From Membranipora membranacea (lineage: Eukaryota > Bryozoa > Gymnolaemata > Cheilostomatida > Membraniporidae), in NCBI GenBank assembly GCA_914767715.1, contig OU612068.1:13952001-14016000 (forward strand): a stretch of 64,000 bases of DNA. Reading direction: 5' to 3'. Position 1 is the stretch's first letter. Every line of letters starts with the position of its first letter. A program made the position numbers and the translations under genes. This document shows positions 48,490-62,500 of the stretch, one piece after another. The notes beneath the pieces are model-generated. The model was not told where the DNA came from. It searched no databases and saw only the letters and a list, made by a program, of their open reading frames with translations.

Positions 48490-51400
48490 ATGTCTAAGAG
48501 AGGCTACCAAAACAATGAACCTCCTCCAAGATGGCTTTACTGTCCAAGGAAAGGCAATCTCATCGCTGGTAAGTATCCATCCATCATCTAATAATAAGGT
48601 ACTATTGTTTATTGTTAGGATACGTACATCTGTAAGTGTAGTGGTGATGTTTATCAATATATTGTAAAAAAAGAACTGACCCTGTGTGGGTCTCACAATC
48701 AATGGTCTAGGGCTGGTGGAAATCTTAAGTTTTTGGTAAGCTGTTTAAGATTAACAATCAATTTCTCCCCATTATCATTAGCTCATGATCAAAATTGATT
48801 CTTACTCTCTGTCATTTTGCCCATCGCCTTGTGAATTGACCAAAGTGGGAGTGTAGTAGCGAATAACAATGTACATGCTGGATTATCATAAAGTATTAAC
48901 AGAGATTGCTTGTGCGTAGCTTGGTAGCCATAAGATATTGTGCACCATTTGTGGCAACCTCGCTCAATCATTTTTTGGTATCATGTATCCTGCTCCCAAA
49001 TGTTCTCCTCCAATAGGGACTGACTCCAATCACTCAGGCGACTAATTTTTGCTCATAAAGTATTAGCCCTAAATATATGTAGATATAGGCCTATATCTTT
49101 TTTATTCACCAATCGAGGCACCTATGCACAAACATTGCTGTGTGATTTGTGTTTGATCGGGGTTGTATTTATCCTCTACTGGGAATGCTGGTACATAACT
49201 TCTATACTGGCCACAATAAGACGGTGTCTGAAAGAATGCTTCATTGTAGATAGATCCATTAATCTAGCAAAGACTGCCTGTGCCAAAAGCCATGATGGTT
49301 TACCTATTATCCCATCTTACATAGGGTTATATATCTGATATTTTGCAGATAAGTTTATCGCATTCAAGACACCACTAGACCACAAGTACGATGATGAAGT
49401 TCCAGATGAATGTAAATTTAACATACAGATGTTCCTGTCATCTGTCAAAACCACCTTCAATGTAAGTCCATGTACCAGATTAGATTCAATCCTGACAGAA
49501 TCAGATCGTGGCACAATAAACACTCTGATAGAGTACAGGTGATTTTGATGATATTATACTTGAAAGGATATTGTATTGTAAAGTAGGCTATTGAAAGAAT
49601 TACTGAGATAAAGATAAAATTATGAAAAGGAAGTAATCTGTAAAAAAAAAGTCAATATCATCAATGTATACTGTCTCTTGTCTGATTGAGCTTACTAATA
49701 AAGGCCATCGTCTGAAGTTCTGTGAAATATTCCATCATATATACTGTGTGTTTTGCTTGTCAATTTCAGAAGCAGGTTGGACTTGTTGTAGATCTGACAA
49801 ACACCACTCGCTTCTATAATAAAGACGAAGTGGAATCTGCAGGATGTAAATATGTCAAGCTGCAATGTCAAGGGTGAGATGTATAAGTCTGATTATCGCA
49901 TTGAATTTGAGATTTCATGATCGTGCTACTCTGCCAGATGAAGTTCCAAACAATTTATGCAGCCTTAGTATCCACAATAAGGATTCGATGCTATAATTGA
50001 GGGTGCCTGCTTCAAGTACCTGTAGATACAAAGGCTATATGAATGAATGATTGCTATATCTAGCAGAGAAACACGTGATCAGTATGGCTGATGATATTGT
50101 CTATCGCCAATAGAAGCTTTTGGTAGCTTGAGAACCCTAACTGTATTATATTTGAAAAACATACCGGCACTCTGTAGCCGCTCAATCAACATATAATTAC
50201 TGTGCCCTCCCACTGTGCAATGCCTAAGGTTAAACTAACACTGCAAACTTTAAATTGCTATAGTAACAGTAAAACTATGTATACATGTATTTGGTTCTAG
50301 AAGACTTATTTTCGCGTTACTTATTTTCTGTAGACATGCAGGGACACCAGAGCCGGAACAGACGGCCCTATTTATCGACGTTGTACATAAATTTATCCGA
50401 TCCAAACCATTAGAGATTGTGGGTGAGTCTTGTATACTTTTGTGCTCCATCTCCCCTAACTCGATCACCATGGATCTGTTCAGGTTGTGAGATTCTGTAT
50501 TCCGTTTCATCAATTTGTATCAACATGTGAGTTACTGAGCCCACAAGAATATAAAGCTAGTAATAATCAGAGCTGACTGGGAAATGGATAGTTCCTAGAG
50601 TGCGCGGAAAGGGACAATCAAACAATGACACTCTCCAGTGGTAATAGAGCCAAGTACTCCTGAAAATTCAAATCACTTGGCACTGAATAGAAATGTGCTA
50701 ACTGATTATACATTCCCATCATCACCCAGCGGTGTGGGTGGATAGCGCAATTGAGCAATCCTGCTATTCACTCTTTGGTGTGATACCTTTGCACACTATT
50801 CAGCTCACCCTATCCCATGACTCATTCGTTGAATTTACAGGCGTTCACTGCACACATGGATTTAACCGTACTGGGTTTTTGATATGCTCATACCTGGTTG
50901 AGCAGATGGATTGGGGTATAGATGCAGCAGTTCACAACTTCGCCCTCACTCGACCTCCCGGAATATACAAGGGTGGTTATATCAGAGAGCTGTTCAAAAT
51001 ATATGATGATGAAGATGACGCGCCTCCAGCTCCTATCCTACCTGACTGGTGCAACGGTAACTATTCATGCTATCCTTTGGAATAAAAATATATATTTATA
51101 TTTAATAACTTGTACATACTCTTACACTTTGAGCGACACCCTAATCTATGATTCCTATGTCCTGAAACGTGACTATAGATATCAGGCCATGTATAGGTGT
51201 GGGAGAATTACCAGTCAGTTAGGCCGGATAATGCAAGGAAACCATTGACGGGTGTCTTTGATTACTAAGGCTATACAGAAAGAGTTGGAATTCTTCTCTC
51301 CTGCATTGAACAGTTGTAGTCTGCCCAGGCAGTACTAGTATTTGAACGGAAATAACTAAAATTAAATGGAAGAATTCAAATATGTTGCATCTTGTTGCTG

Positions 51401-54400
51401 TTTGCTCATCACATTGTTTGATGTATGACTTACAGAGGAAGAGGCTCCTGATCTAGATGATGACGGTAATGATTTAGAAGAGGCAGGAACTCCTGGTAAG
51501 AAAAGAAAGAGGGAGCACGTCAAACAAAACCCGACTTTCATGGTTGGTGTTTCTGGAGCTGAGGTTATCCAGGATCAACCAAGACTGTCAGACATACAGC
51601 ACAAAGTACAGGATATGTGTGAATGGGAAAAGTAAGTTATACATCATATCCTACACAATGATACATAAATGCCTCTTCATTATATCATAGAATTATGTAC
51701 ATGGATGTCTTCTCAGTTTTTGTGTCTACCGCTATTTTTGGGGGCTGAATTCAGTGATAGCACACTTTGCCAGCCATGTCTTGTCACCAGCAAAGGAGAA
51801 TATAAAGCATATGAAAAGCCTCCAATTTCCTTGCTTTATATTACACTTTAATACCAAACATAGTCTTGACATAAGATCACTAAGCTCAGTTGTAAGGTGT
51901 AAGGTTCAGTATGAGTGATGATTTGATTACTCTTGTGAGGCTTTATCTAAGGAAATGTAGCATCAGTCTTGTAGCTAAAACTGTATAACGAAGTTCCGAT
52001 TGCAAAAATATGCAATGAAGGTGGATACAAGTTTGGGAGAACCTTAGTTTAGTTGTTATGAAAAAGTTGATTATATGTCATTTGTATCTCTGATTGTAGG
52101 GCTGGATTTCCCGGTTCTCAGCCTGTCTCAATGGATGTAAATAATATCAAACTGATGCACGAGAAAAGATACTTTGTCAGCTGGAAAGCAGATGGCACAA
52201 GGTTAGTATATTAATAATTGAAATTGGAAACTGGAATTGAAATCTAAAATTTTGGCCAGGCTCATGGTGGTACTTCGCAGAATTCAATCAAGTGATCAGA
52301 GTTCCACATGCTAATAATGAAATCTCAATGGTACCACGTCATCTTGTACCCCCTGATGTGTTGTAGGTATATGATGTTGATAGATGGGCCGGGTTCTGTA
52401 TTCTTGCTAGACAGAGACAACTGCGTGTTTCGTATACCACAACTGGAATTCCCACGACGTAAAGATCTCAACTCACACATCACTAACACACTACTGGACG
52501 GGGAGCTGGTCATAGATGAGGATAAAGTACATAAGAGAAAAGTACCCAGATATCTCATATATGACATCATCACATTCGAGGTTAGACTGAGAACTTCTCA
52601 ACCTTTATCCTCCTGACCCTGACATATTAATTCTATTATCACCCCCAAGTCAAGCTAGTTTTTAGGCTTCGTCATTTTTTGTTACGTAATATTGGATGCC
52701 ATATCTGAACTGATAGCTAATAGGGACGTCATCCAATTTGAGGTAAGACTGTGAACAACTCAACCCTTTTCCTCCTGACCCTGACATTGGTTTGTGCAAT
52801 CTGGAGATGAAATCATCACTTTCGAACATGGAACGTCTTACTCTGGAAACATCTTACTACTAAAATTTGAGAGTATTTTGAGAAAATTGGTGATCTCTTA
52901 GGTGATAATAGCTTGGAATTAGGCCACATTGATACTTTCCACAGTGCTCCACGTTGGATTATACCAAATATGGGGAGGAGTCACCCTTCACGTTACGTTA
53001 ATTCAGTTATGTTTTGTTTATTGATGCTCAGATCGTTTGAGCCTAACTGTCCCAAAGTCTTTTATAGGAGTTCTTTGAATCAAGTCATTAACTAAGTCAT
53101 GTGTTGGGGCGTGTGCTTCTTATATATTGACAGTATATCACATCTGATGCCACTGTTACAGGGTAAAGAAGTTGGCAAGACAGACTTCAAAACCCGTCTC
53201 AGCTGCATTCAAAAAGAAATATACGAGCCTCGCTCCAACAAAATACAGAAAGGTCTGTTGGACCGAATGAAAGAACCATTTGGTATCAGGCCCAAACCAT
53301 TCTGGGATCTAAGCCAGGAGTCCAGGATCAAAGACACTAAAAAGGTTCTTATTTATATATCTCAACTCGTACATCATTCTAACCAATGCATGGTTTACAA
53401 TAGCCTGTATTGGGGGGACAACTGCTCAACAGCTCGTTTGCATGTGTCGACAACCTTGTTCATTCCCCCAGCAAAGCTTGCCAAGACAGGCGAGGTTAAC
53501 AATATCATGTGAAAGAAAAAGTCGCTCTTTGTCCATTCATGTACTTTGCAATCTTGATCATAAGTTGACCTAGTTTGATGATATTCTCTTATAATTTAGC
53601 TGCTAAGTAAGAACTTCACAGATTCACTCGGACATGAGACAGATGGACTTGTATTCCAGCCTGGTGGACCTAATGATGTAAGTTGATGCTGATATTTTCA
53701 CTTCATTCAAGCAATCAGTTATTGATCGATTGTGATATCATGTTATGATGCCTTATCTTAGTGAGGTCTCTCACATTTGATCATGTGACTTCAGTTGGTC
53801 CAGGTTTCAAGTCTCTGTGACCACCCTGTGGGAACTTATGGCCTGACATATATTCTCACAGACACTTAAAACCTGGACCAACAGATATGGTATGATATGC
53901 TTAGTCAAATATAGTGTCAGACACAACCCCCCCCCCCCCCCCAACCCAATTTCTGGTACATACTATTTTCACAAGTGAAGAAAGGTTTTTGGATAATAAG
54001 ATCTTTTGGCATAATAGGAGTGACATGATTTATTTTGAAGCGTTTTTTTCTCTACTAAATATTACGGCTAACATTACAGTCGTACACATGTGGAAGACAG
54101 GATGATGTACTGAAGTGGAAACCTCCCCATCTCAACACTGTAGACTTCAAACTCAGTATAGTCAAACAGTCTGCCATTGGGTGAGAAATTTGTATTACTT
54201 GTCCGGTGCCGACTGCTATTGTTATCTGAAACTTGCTCAGTGTTTCAGGTATTGCTCGAAACGTTGTCTGGAAAGAAATTAGTAATGTGGAATCTCATTT
54301 CTTAGAATATCTATTTATCCTCCCATGTAGGCATACTTGTTATGCCCCTGACTTTAAGTAAGTGACCGTTACCTTGTTTATTATGAAAGTGAAATCATCC

Positions 54401-55385
54401 ATTCTAACTGATGATATCTACTAAGAATCAGATTGTATCCTCCTATTGAGTCTTCCTATGCACATAGCTACTTTCAACACTGGCTGATTTTTGCTTTGTT
54501 TCAAAATGTTTGATGTTTTTTAGGATGCTGACAGAAACAAAAGGAATGTTGTATGTAGGAGGGTTTGAACGCCCTCTTGATCAGATGAAGGTAAGCTCGC
54601 CACAGCTCATGTTGCTCATGGCTGTATTTCAAAGGTTTATCTGAGAGCTTCATAACAGCCTCATTTTCCCATATTAACTAATATTTTCATAAAATGAATA
54701 ACTATTTATTTTCATTTCCTTGATCTGCAAATATCTCCAGTATTATCAGATACCATCTTCATAATGTGATGCCTTCAGTATTAACAACTGAATACGCTAC
54801 ATGGTACATGGTACAATCAGTGCTTAGCAGATTTGTCCCCTCCTGATATTATTTCTACCCAATGAACTTTTTAAAGCTTGGAAATAGATACACCCAGTAA
54901 TGCTGGGAACTGGTTCTACCAATCAAGAAAGTACCCAATAAGACTTGGAGTTTAAGACTCCTGTGGAACCAATCACCTGACAATGAATAGCAAACACATT
55001 AACTCATTGCCCTAACTGACTGAATCTCCTTGATCACACCATAGTAAAATTATTTTTATAGATAGTCCTATAGGAACATTTTTTTAAATTTTTGCAGGTA
55101 ACCAAAGATCTGGCGCAGTATAACAATAAGATAATCGAATGTTCATATGACTTTGAGATGCGTACCTGGAAGTTCTTACGAGAGCGGACCGATAAGTCGT
55201 TCCCTAACGCGTACACTACAGCTGTGGCTGTTATCGAATCTATGAAGAACCCAGTGACGGAAGAGGGATTACTCAAGTTTATACACGGATATGCCTGGAG
55301 ACCCCAACCTAAACCTTCACACAGTTCCTCCTCCTCCTCACAGGGGAGCAGCAGTAGTATGCCGCCCCCTCCTCGACCCAGATGA
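48490..55385 (+). CDS. RNGTT: Bifunctional mRNA-capping enzyme (RNA triphosphatase and guanylyltransferase)
   Basis: Thirteen exons join in consistent phase to 609 residues: 48490-48568, 49349-49461, 49770-49873, 50334-50422, 50841-51056, 51436-51631, 52100-52201, 52367-52580, 53162-53344, 53600-53677, 54080-54180, 54524-54590, 55098-55385. The N-terminal half has the cysteine-phosphatase signature [10 protein letters not shown] and removes the gamma phosphate of nascent RNA. An acidic linker ([11 protein letters not shown], then KKRKRE) follows. The guanylyltransferase half has motif I KADGTR with the GMP-accepting lysine, LDGELVID, the ETDGLVFQP region, DDVLKWKPP and the [10 protein letters not shown] end. 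The tail is Ser-rich and then PPPPRPR. The enzyme acts in the nucleus on RNA polymerase II transcripts. Start chosen by match to the sister copy. Gene order after the peptide gene repeats that of 34-37.8 kb. Confidence 0.95.
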
Positions 55386-56435
55386 GTTGCACCCTGTCAA
55401 TCATCAACATGGACGAGAAATTTAGACATCTAGCTGTCAGTGTCAATGACAGCGGTAGTTAAATTGAATTGGTTTGATTTAGACTAGAGCACGGTCAACC
55501 TCAGGGTGAATTAGAAAGTTTGCATTGGCCAGACATAATCATAAACTATGTTCTGTATTCAGTGTTATGACTCCTCAATGGAAGATTCCCTTGCTTGTTA
55601 AATGCCATCCAAACTTCAACTTACAGTTCTCTTAAGCAACAAAAGGCGGTTCTGGTATTTTTTGGAGATCAATTGTTGCTAGAGTTTGACATGCTCATTG
55701 AAACCACTCCCTGAGGTCAGAGAACAAGAGTTGTAGTAAAATAATGTCACACCAAGTAAATTGTACTTGTGTGTGCTCATGTGTAATATATTGCATATAT
55801 TTGTTATTAATATTAGAAAAAGTATAGGCTTGACTCATCTATATTATATGCTTTGTCTGAATATTTTGTATGTCTGGCCAAAAGAAACATAGTTTCATGA
55901 CACCAAATGAGTTCTGAATCCGCTGCCCGTAGACTGAGCTATCAATGTCAAGATATGCTATTTAATTTTGTTACATAGTATTATATAACAAATCTGAACC
56001 AATAGCTAATACTGAACACCAGCAGTGCCCAGATTGGATAGTGACACCCAGTTAATTGGCGGGTATATAGTAATATATATAGTATATATAGTAATTAATA
56101 TACTAGCAGAGTAATAAGTTGGGTAAAGTGTGCCATATACTGAGGTATATATTTCCATATCAGTGGTGCCCATAGACTTAATATTATTAAGTTTAAGGTG
56201 GTGCCACATGCACAGGCTTGAAATGACAACTTAGCTATTATTGCTATTAGCTGATGCAAGCAATACACAATGAGCATTGTGGGTCTTGGGACCACCCACA
56301 CTGGTGACCTAATCTAAAGGTGATCTCATAGGCATTGAAATGAAGCATTAATTGGCTGGATTACTAAACTTGACATACCTATAAGAAGTTGCACTAGACC
56401 ACCCACTCATGATTGCGTAGATGACAAGCTAGCAT
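55386..56435. other. Capping-enzyme 3' UTR and intergenic DNA
   Basis: No canonical AATAAA noticed close to the stop. No gene or RNA recognised. Confidence 0.4.
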
Positions 56436-56439
56436 ACAT

Positions 56440-56511
56440 CACTTTCACTGTTCCTAGATAAGATAGAATAGACACTCGCGACAGCAAGCTCTACAAGACA
56501 TCACTTTCACT
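56440..56511 (+). promoter_or_regulatory. Two PRDI/Blimp-like sites in the Ig-receptor upstream region
   Basis: CACTTTCACT occurs at 56440-56449 and 56502-56511; its reverse complement AGTGAAAGTG equals the consensus bound by PRDM1 and overlaps IRF-type sites. The two lie in a diverged direct repeat of about 62 bp, also seen as ACAAGCTAGCATACATCACT versus CAAGCTCTACAAGACATCAC. Regulation is inferred only. Confidence 0.4.
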
Positions 56512-56549
56512 GGTCTGAGAGTAGACAACGAGGCAGCAAGCATTGCAAG

Positions 56550-59500
56550 ATGGGACGTGTTATTTTTACTGCCGTGATCACTATTGCAATTTTCGGAACT
56601 CTTATTGAATCTGCTCAATATCTTCAGCAGCAAAATGCGTCTTTTTACTGTGATTTTCCTGACATCCCCGTAGTGTGGGACTTTGAATCTGGTATTCATT
56701 CCCATCACGAGACGCTGGCCTTTCTGGATACTTCTGGCAGATTTTATGTTGACAGTGCAACGAAATACAAGCTAGAAAAGTGAGTAGCAATTACAACACA
56801 CAAGGAATTAACACAATTACAAGGAATTACAATTCAATTACAATTTCAAGGAATTAACACAATTACAACACACAAGGAATCTTCTTTTGTGCTAATAGTT
56901 TAGAAAAAAATAGAAAATTTCTTGTGATACTTCCAAGGTGAGAATTATGTTATGTTTGATTTCCTCTCATTGGCCCATAATTGTTGACTGTCTTACCCAT
57001 AGACAGACTTAATAATTAAGTCTATGGTCTTACCATGTTGACAATGGATTATACAACAGATGATTCGCAAGATTTGTAAGAGATGCATTTACAACTAATT
57101 ATTTTTAGGTGTATTTATAACTTGGGCCATCACATAATTTTTATATGCTTTTATATGACAAGCCAACACAGCCGAAAATTTTTGGGTCTCTGAATATTGT
57201 TGAGCATCATCATATTTCCATGCCTATTCACCAAGGATGTCAGATATTACATATAGTTGATCATTTCTGATTATACGTTATAGAGAAGGATATGGAACCA
57301 GACTGACAATATATAACTTGGCTCTCGAAGATGAAGGTGTCTACGCCTGTAAAAAGTTCTATAATCAGTCAGCAAAGCAAGAGTTTCCTATAGAGATGGT
57401 TGGTGAGTAAGATTATCTACACTATACAAGTTGTATTTGCCGCATGATATATGTGGGTGGATCCATTGAATTTTCAACACAAATTCTATATTTAACTTTA
57501 ATTAGTTTATCGCTGTTCTGATATAAAGGTAAGTCAGTTTGCAGGTTGAGTTTCTCTCTATTAAATCTCGGGAAAACTAATGGTATCTGCAAAAACTGCA
57601 GTTTTAGACTCAAAATAGAGAGACAGATATTAATTTAGAATTGAAATTTCATCCTCACATTCATAAAGGCATATTGATGTATTTTTCTTGATATATTTTT
57701 CAGTAACACCGGACCTTTTTCAAATAGATCAGGATCATTCAGCAGAGAAGGGAGATCTGTACACATTGGCTTGTGTTGCAGATCATATCAAACCAACTCC
57801 TAAGATCTGGTGGCAAATGCAAAGTGAGTAACCAATTAGCTGAGAAAGACATATTTTGTTTTGGTTATGTCAGAAATCCAACTATTTTTAATGGTTAAGT
57901 CTGGACTGCGCTGATTGGTAGCAAGTCAATCAAACAGACAAAATGTTCATGAAAGTGAAGGTTTCGATTAGGGCTCTAAGACAAAACTCACTGCATCCAA
58001 CTGTGCAAAGTTTTGCTTTGCAGTATTATTACATTAATATCACTATCATTTGGCTGTCGAATTTGAATTAAGCATATTTATATCAGGTAAAATAATACAT
58101 TTGATGATTATAATAATACCTTAGTCAGATCCAGTGTACAAAAAAAAATCCTAAGTAGCAATTTTTGTATACTGGATCTGATCCAGTGCTTGCAACTCTA
58201 ACTAAGCGATGACCTTGGCCTTAACCTGATGACTTTGTTCCATTCATTTCTCAGCGGTAGATGGACAGTTGATTGACATGTCTTCAAGCTCAGTATTGAG
58301 CGTACTCAAGTATCGTAACTCCTCCGCTAAGGTCATCAGTTCTGTGGGAGTTCAGCTCAACAGAACAATACAAGGAGCAAAGTTTATCTGTCATACGGAG
58401 CTACAGACACCTGAACTAGGAATCGTCTACAGGAACACCACTCAGGCCCATACTGTTAATGCACTCTGTGAGTAAAATGTATTATAAGTAATAGGGATAT
58501 GGCATAATTTTCATCAGTATCGCCCATAGAATATTTATAGGATAATATAGTATATTAAATCTGTGGTATCACCAGAGTTATTTCTTAACTTGTTAGATTG
58601 TGTTTAAATAATGTAAATTATATCGGTTAAACTCTTCAAAATATGGGGGTTGCTGTTTAAAAAGCTTACAGGAATTTTAATTCTAGGCCAAAATGGGCTT
58701 TCAGTATTAGCATCAATAAAAGCCATCCCCTCATCATCCCTAGACTGAAACCTAAACACTTGAGAGTCACCTTGTAACAATGTGTCATGTTTAATCAATT
58801 AAATCTTTGTCCTCAAAAGTGCAAATAAGAATTTTCTGTGATGGGAACATTTTTTTCTCATATTGAATTGGCATCAGGATGTGATGAATCAGGCCATGCG
58901 CTCACTCTCTTTTTTAATACCTGAGTCAGGACATGGTGACATGCAGTTTGAGTCAATAATTAGTTATTTAAATTTTCTCATTTTAATCTTTAAAGCATAC
59001 AAATTATCATGTACTGCAACACCCATTATGTAAAGATCCACACTCATTTCTCAAAGGCTGTATAAGTGCATTTTTTACAACACCTTTTGGCATTTGATCT
59101 CTGAATGTTTTTCGCATTTCTAATTATGTGTATGAATAGTAAAACAATGGCTGTATTTTGTATCTTCGGTAATACAATCTGAATCTGTCAACAATCAACA
59201 TGTAAATACCATATATTACATACTATTTAGTTTGTGTCCTCAAAATCTGCTCTCTATTAACACGATTGTGGAGATTTTATTCGTTTCTCATAACAGTTAA
59301 GCCCCTGACCCCTCAGATATATGGGTTAGACGGTACTTTGATCGGGGGTATGCTGTACACCCTCAGATGTGTGGCTGGGTATGCCAACCCTGCTGCTGAG
59401 ATCTCGTGGTTTAAAGACGGCAGATCATGGAGTGCTTCAAGAGTAGATGTTAGCTCCTTCATTGGCTATTATGTGTGAGTTGATAACTTTTGAATCTTAC

Positions 59501-62500
59501 AATCCTCAATATTTTAATTTCCTGCCATTTTTATGAGTTGTATAGTAACTACCATATTTCAAGAATTTTTTCAACCGTTTATCGAATACTGAATATTTTA
59601 GCACAGCACCAAGACTTTTATCGAGAAATTTTTATTCCTTGACTGAATAAATCCATCCTCAACTGAGCCATGTATCCTATCAAAGATGTCTTTTTGCTTT
59701 GCATAAATTGACACCTTCTGACATGTTTGATGGTGGAGGTTGATCAGTAGTGAGGAAACATTTTCCTTAGAAAACTACTCGGACCTGTTTTTGCCATCTC
59801 ATGCAAAATGTATACACCAGCGCGACAGCAAAAGTGGGGAAATGTCTTACAAGCAGATTAGTATATCGGATGCGCTGAGCAATAGTGTTTCTATACTGAT
59901 CTCTTTTATTTATTGATTTTGTTTTCTCAGGACGACCAGCTATTTGGAGATCAATGCTACGCATCTTGTAGATAATTCAACCTTCACATGCAGTGTAACC
60001 AACGCCCTAATGAGAAGAGATCGAGACGCTCCATTTATAGTCACTAAGGTCGCACATGTCGAATGTAAGTGTCCCTATTCACTTTACCTCAACTTTTGGT
60101 TGCTATCAAATGCAATGAAAAATAATTGAATCCGATTGAACAACAAAAGATAGCAATGAATAATGAACAAAAACAACAAAGTTGAAAGAACTGGACAATT
60201 GTTATGCGCAATGAACAATTATTAAAAGTAATGAAATCCTCTAGGTTTACCCTATGGTGGCGTATGAAAATTCATGGGTTTTCCTGGCAATATATTGCAG
60301 GACATCCTACTGTATATCGCATTTTTTTTATTGAAACATTCAAAAATCATGCAATAAGTCATGCAATTTTTTGTTCCTAATAAATCTATTATCAACTGTA
60401 GTATGTTCCTTTAACAGATACACCCATCATTGGTGCATGGATACACAACAAAACCGTGTCAGGAGGCGAACCATTTGAACTTGATTGTGCTGTGAAGTTT
60501 GCTAAACCCATAGCTTACATCAGGTGGATTAGAAATGGTATGGCAGTCGATCTTACTGACGGATCGAGGTTCTTAACATTTCCGTACCCCAGCACTAAAT
60601 GGACAAGTCTAACTGTTAACAATGCAACATGGTAAGTGATGGAAGGATGATTTGTCCTATGTGTTCATATTTTGTGAATTTATATCTTAAATGGGGCTGA
60701 ATACATTGTTTCTTTTATGGTGACAATAATATCCAACATAAAACGCGCCTATATCATAAATTACATTTGGTGAGCTGAGATATAAGTGTCAGTGCAGCGG
60801 CTACCTGAGAGAGCCTTCTTACAATTAGGAGGGAAAACATCAATGAGTTTTGCTAGACCTGGGAAACTTTTCTATTTCAATGCATTTTAAAAAATTCTGT
60901 TTAATTTAACAGGCAGCCATTGCCTCCCTAACTCCTTTACCTAGATTTTCTAATTTCTGAGTTGTCTCCCCATTTATCATGTGGAGATAATCTCTAGTAC
61001 TATATTTTACAGGCAGGATGTAGGCGCTTGGCAGTGTGAGGCATCAAATGCTGCCGGAGCTGTGGCCTCTGACCTTATCTATGTAAATGTTGAACGTAAG
61101 TATATACCACAACCCCAACTGTGCATCGCTGCTTTTAAAATGTGTGGAAAGGATAAACAGCTTCCTGTCTGGATATACAGGATCTAATTCGCCGCAAGAG
61201 AGTGAATGGCGATGTGTAGGGTTGTGTGGCTCAGTCGTCTCCAACGCTTTAAATGGAGAACCAGCGGCGATATCAGTCAACAATCAATCAGTCAACAGTC
61301 AACAATCAACATCTTCGTTCATCAACAACCCTACATACATTTAAATTTGCGTTGTCAAAACATTTGTTTTTATTGAATTGAGTTTTGTTCCCTTGAATTT
61401 ATTTCGATTGGTTTTATGTTTTGGTTTCTTTGCACATCAGGGAGTGCATGATGGGTGTTGCAATAAAAATGTATATATATATATATATATATATCAAAAG
61501 CTTCCCTTTTTGAATGATGTGCTTCTGGCTGCCCAACTATTGGTTATATTGGTGCATCCGTAAACATATTATACGATAACGGGTACACATTACCATTTGA
61601 ATGTGTTATGTAGTATTATTTAGTATCTAAATCAGGGCAACTGACATCTCTTTGTGTGATATGTCTTCATACTTCTATGGCTTCTTATATTTGTAGACCG
61701 ACCATACTGTACACAGAACGTAACTTACGTGAGCGCTGACCTGGGTGATACAGCTACGCTGACATGTACTGTTAACTCTAATCCTAATGATAATGTATCC
61801 ATCAGCTGGTACTTCAACGATAAACAAGTCACTAGTAAGCAGCAGAAAGTGGAGACTCTGCCGGACAATGATTATATAGCTTATCAAACCATAAGCGTAC
61901 AGGCAAGGTAAGAAAACCACTTGCAAAAGTTCATTTGAGTAGTATTTTCTTTCAGCATAATTAAAAGAAGGCTGTAGAGGCAATTATTCAACATAAATGT
62001 TTATATATTTTGAAGCGTCATGACCACAAATGTGGTTGATTGCGGGGGGGGGGGGACAATTGTGGAAAATTTCAATTGTGGTCATGACGTTTGAATCTTG
62101 AGAGTCTTACCAAGATTGTGGTTTTCACAGAATCAAATATTGGCAGTTGAAGTCCTCATCTTTCGATAATTGTTTGTTATAGTTCGGAGTCAGATTTTGG
62201 AAGCTTTTACTGCTCAGCAGAAAACATGTATGGTGAAACTCCTTACAAGTGTGAGATCCAGCTCCTTCATAAAGGTAAGCACCTCATCTAAATCAGATCT
62301 ATAGTCTCTGGTAGCACCTCATCAGATAACGTGTATTTCTAGTTTTCAAACTGGTGTTTGGTAGAGCTTTATTTGCAAAGGAATGAAATTGATTAAATTA
62401 AAGCACGTTCTAAGACGAAAGGAATATGAGTTCGGTGCTATCAGTGACATAGATTTAGATTTCAATCACACTTGCTCCATTCAATCATTGCCAATAAAAC

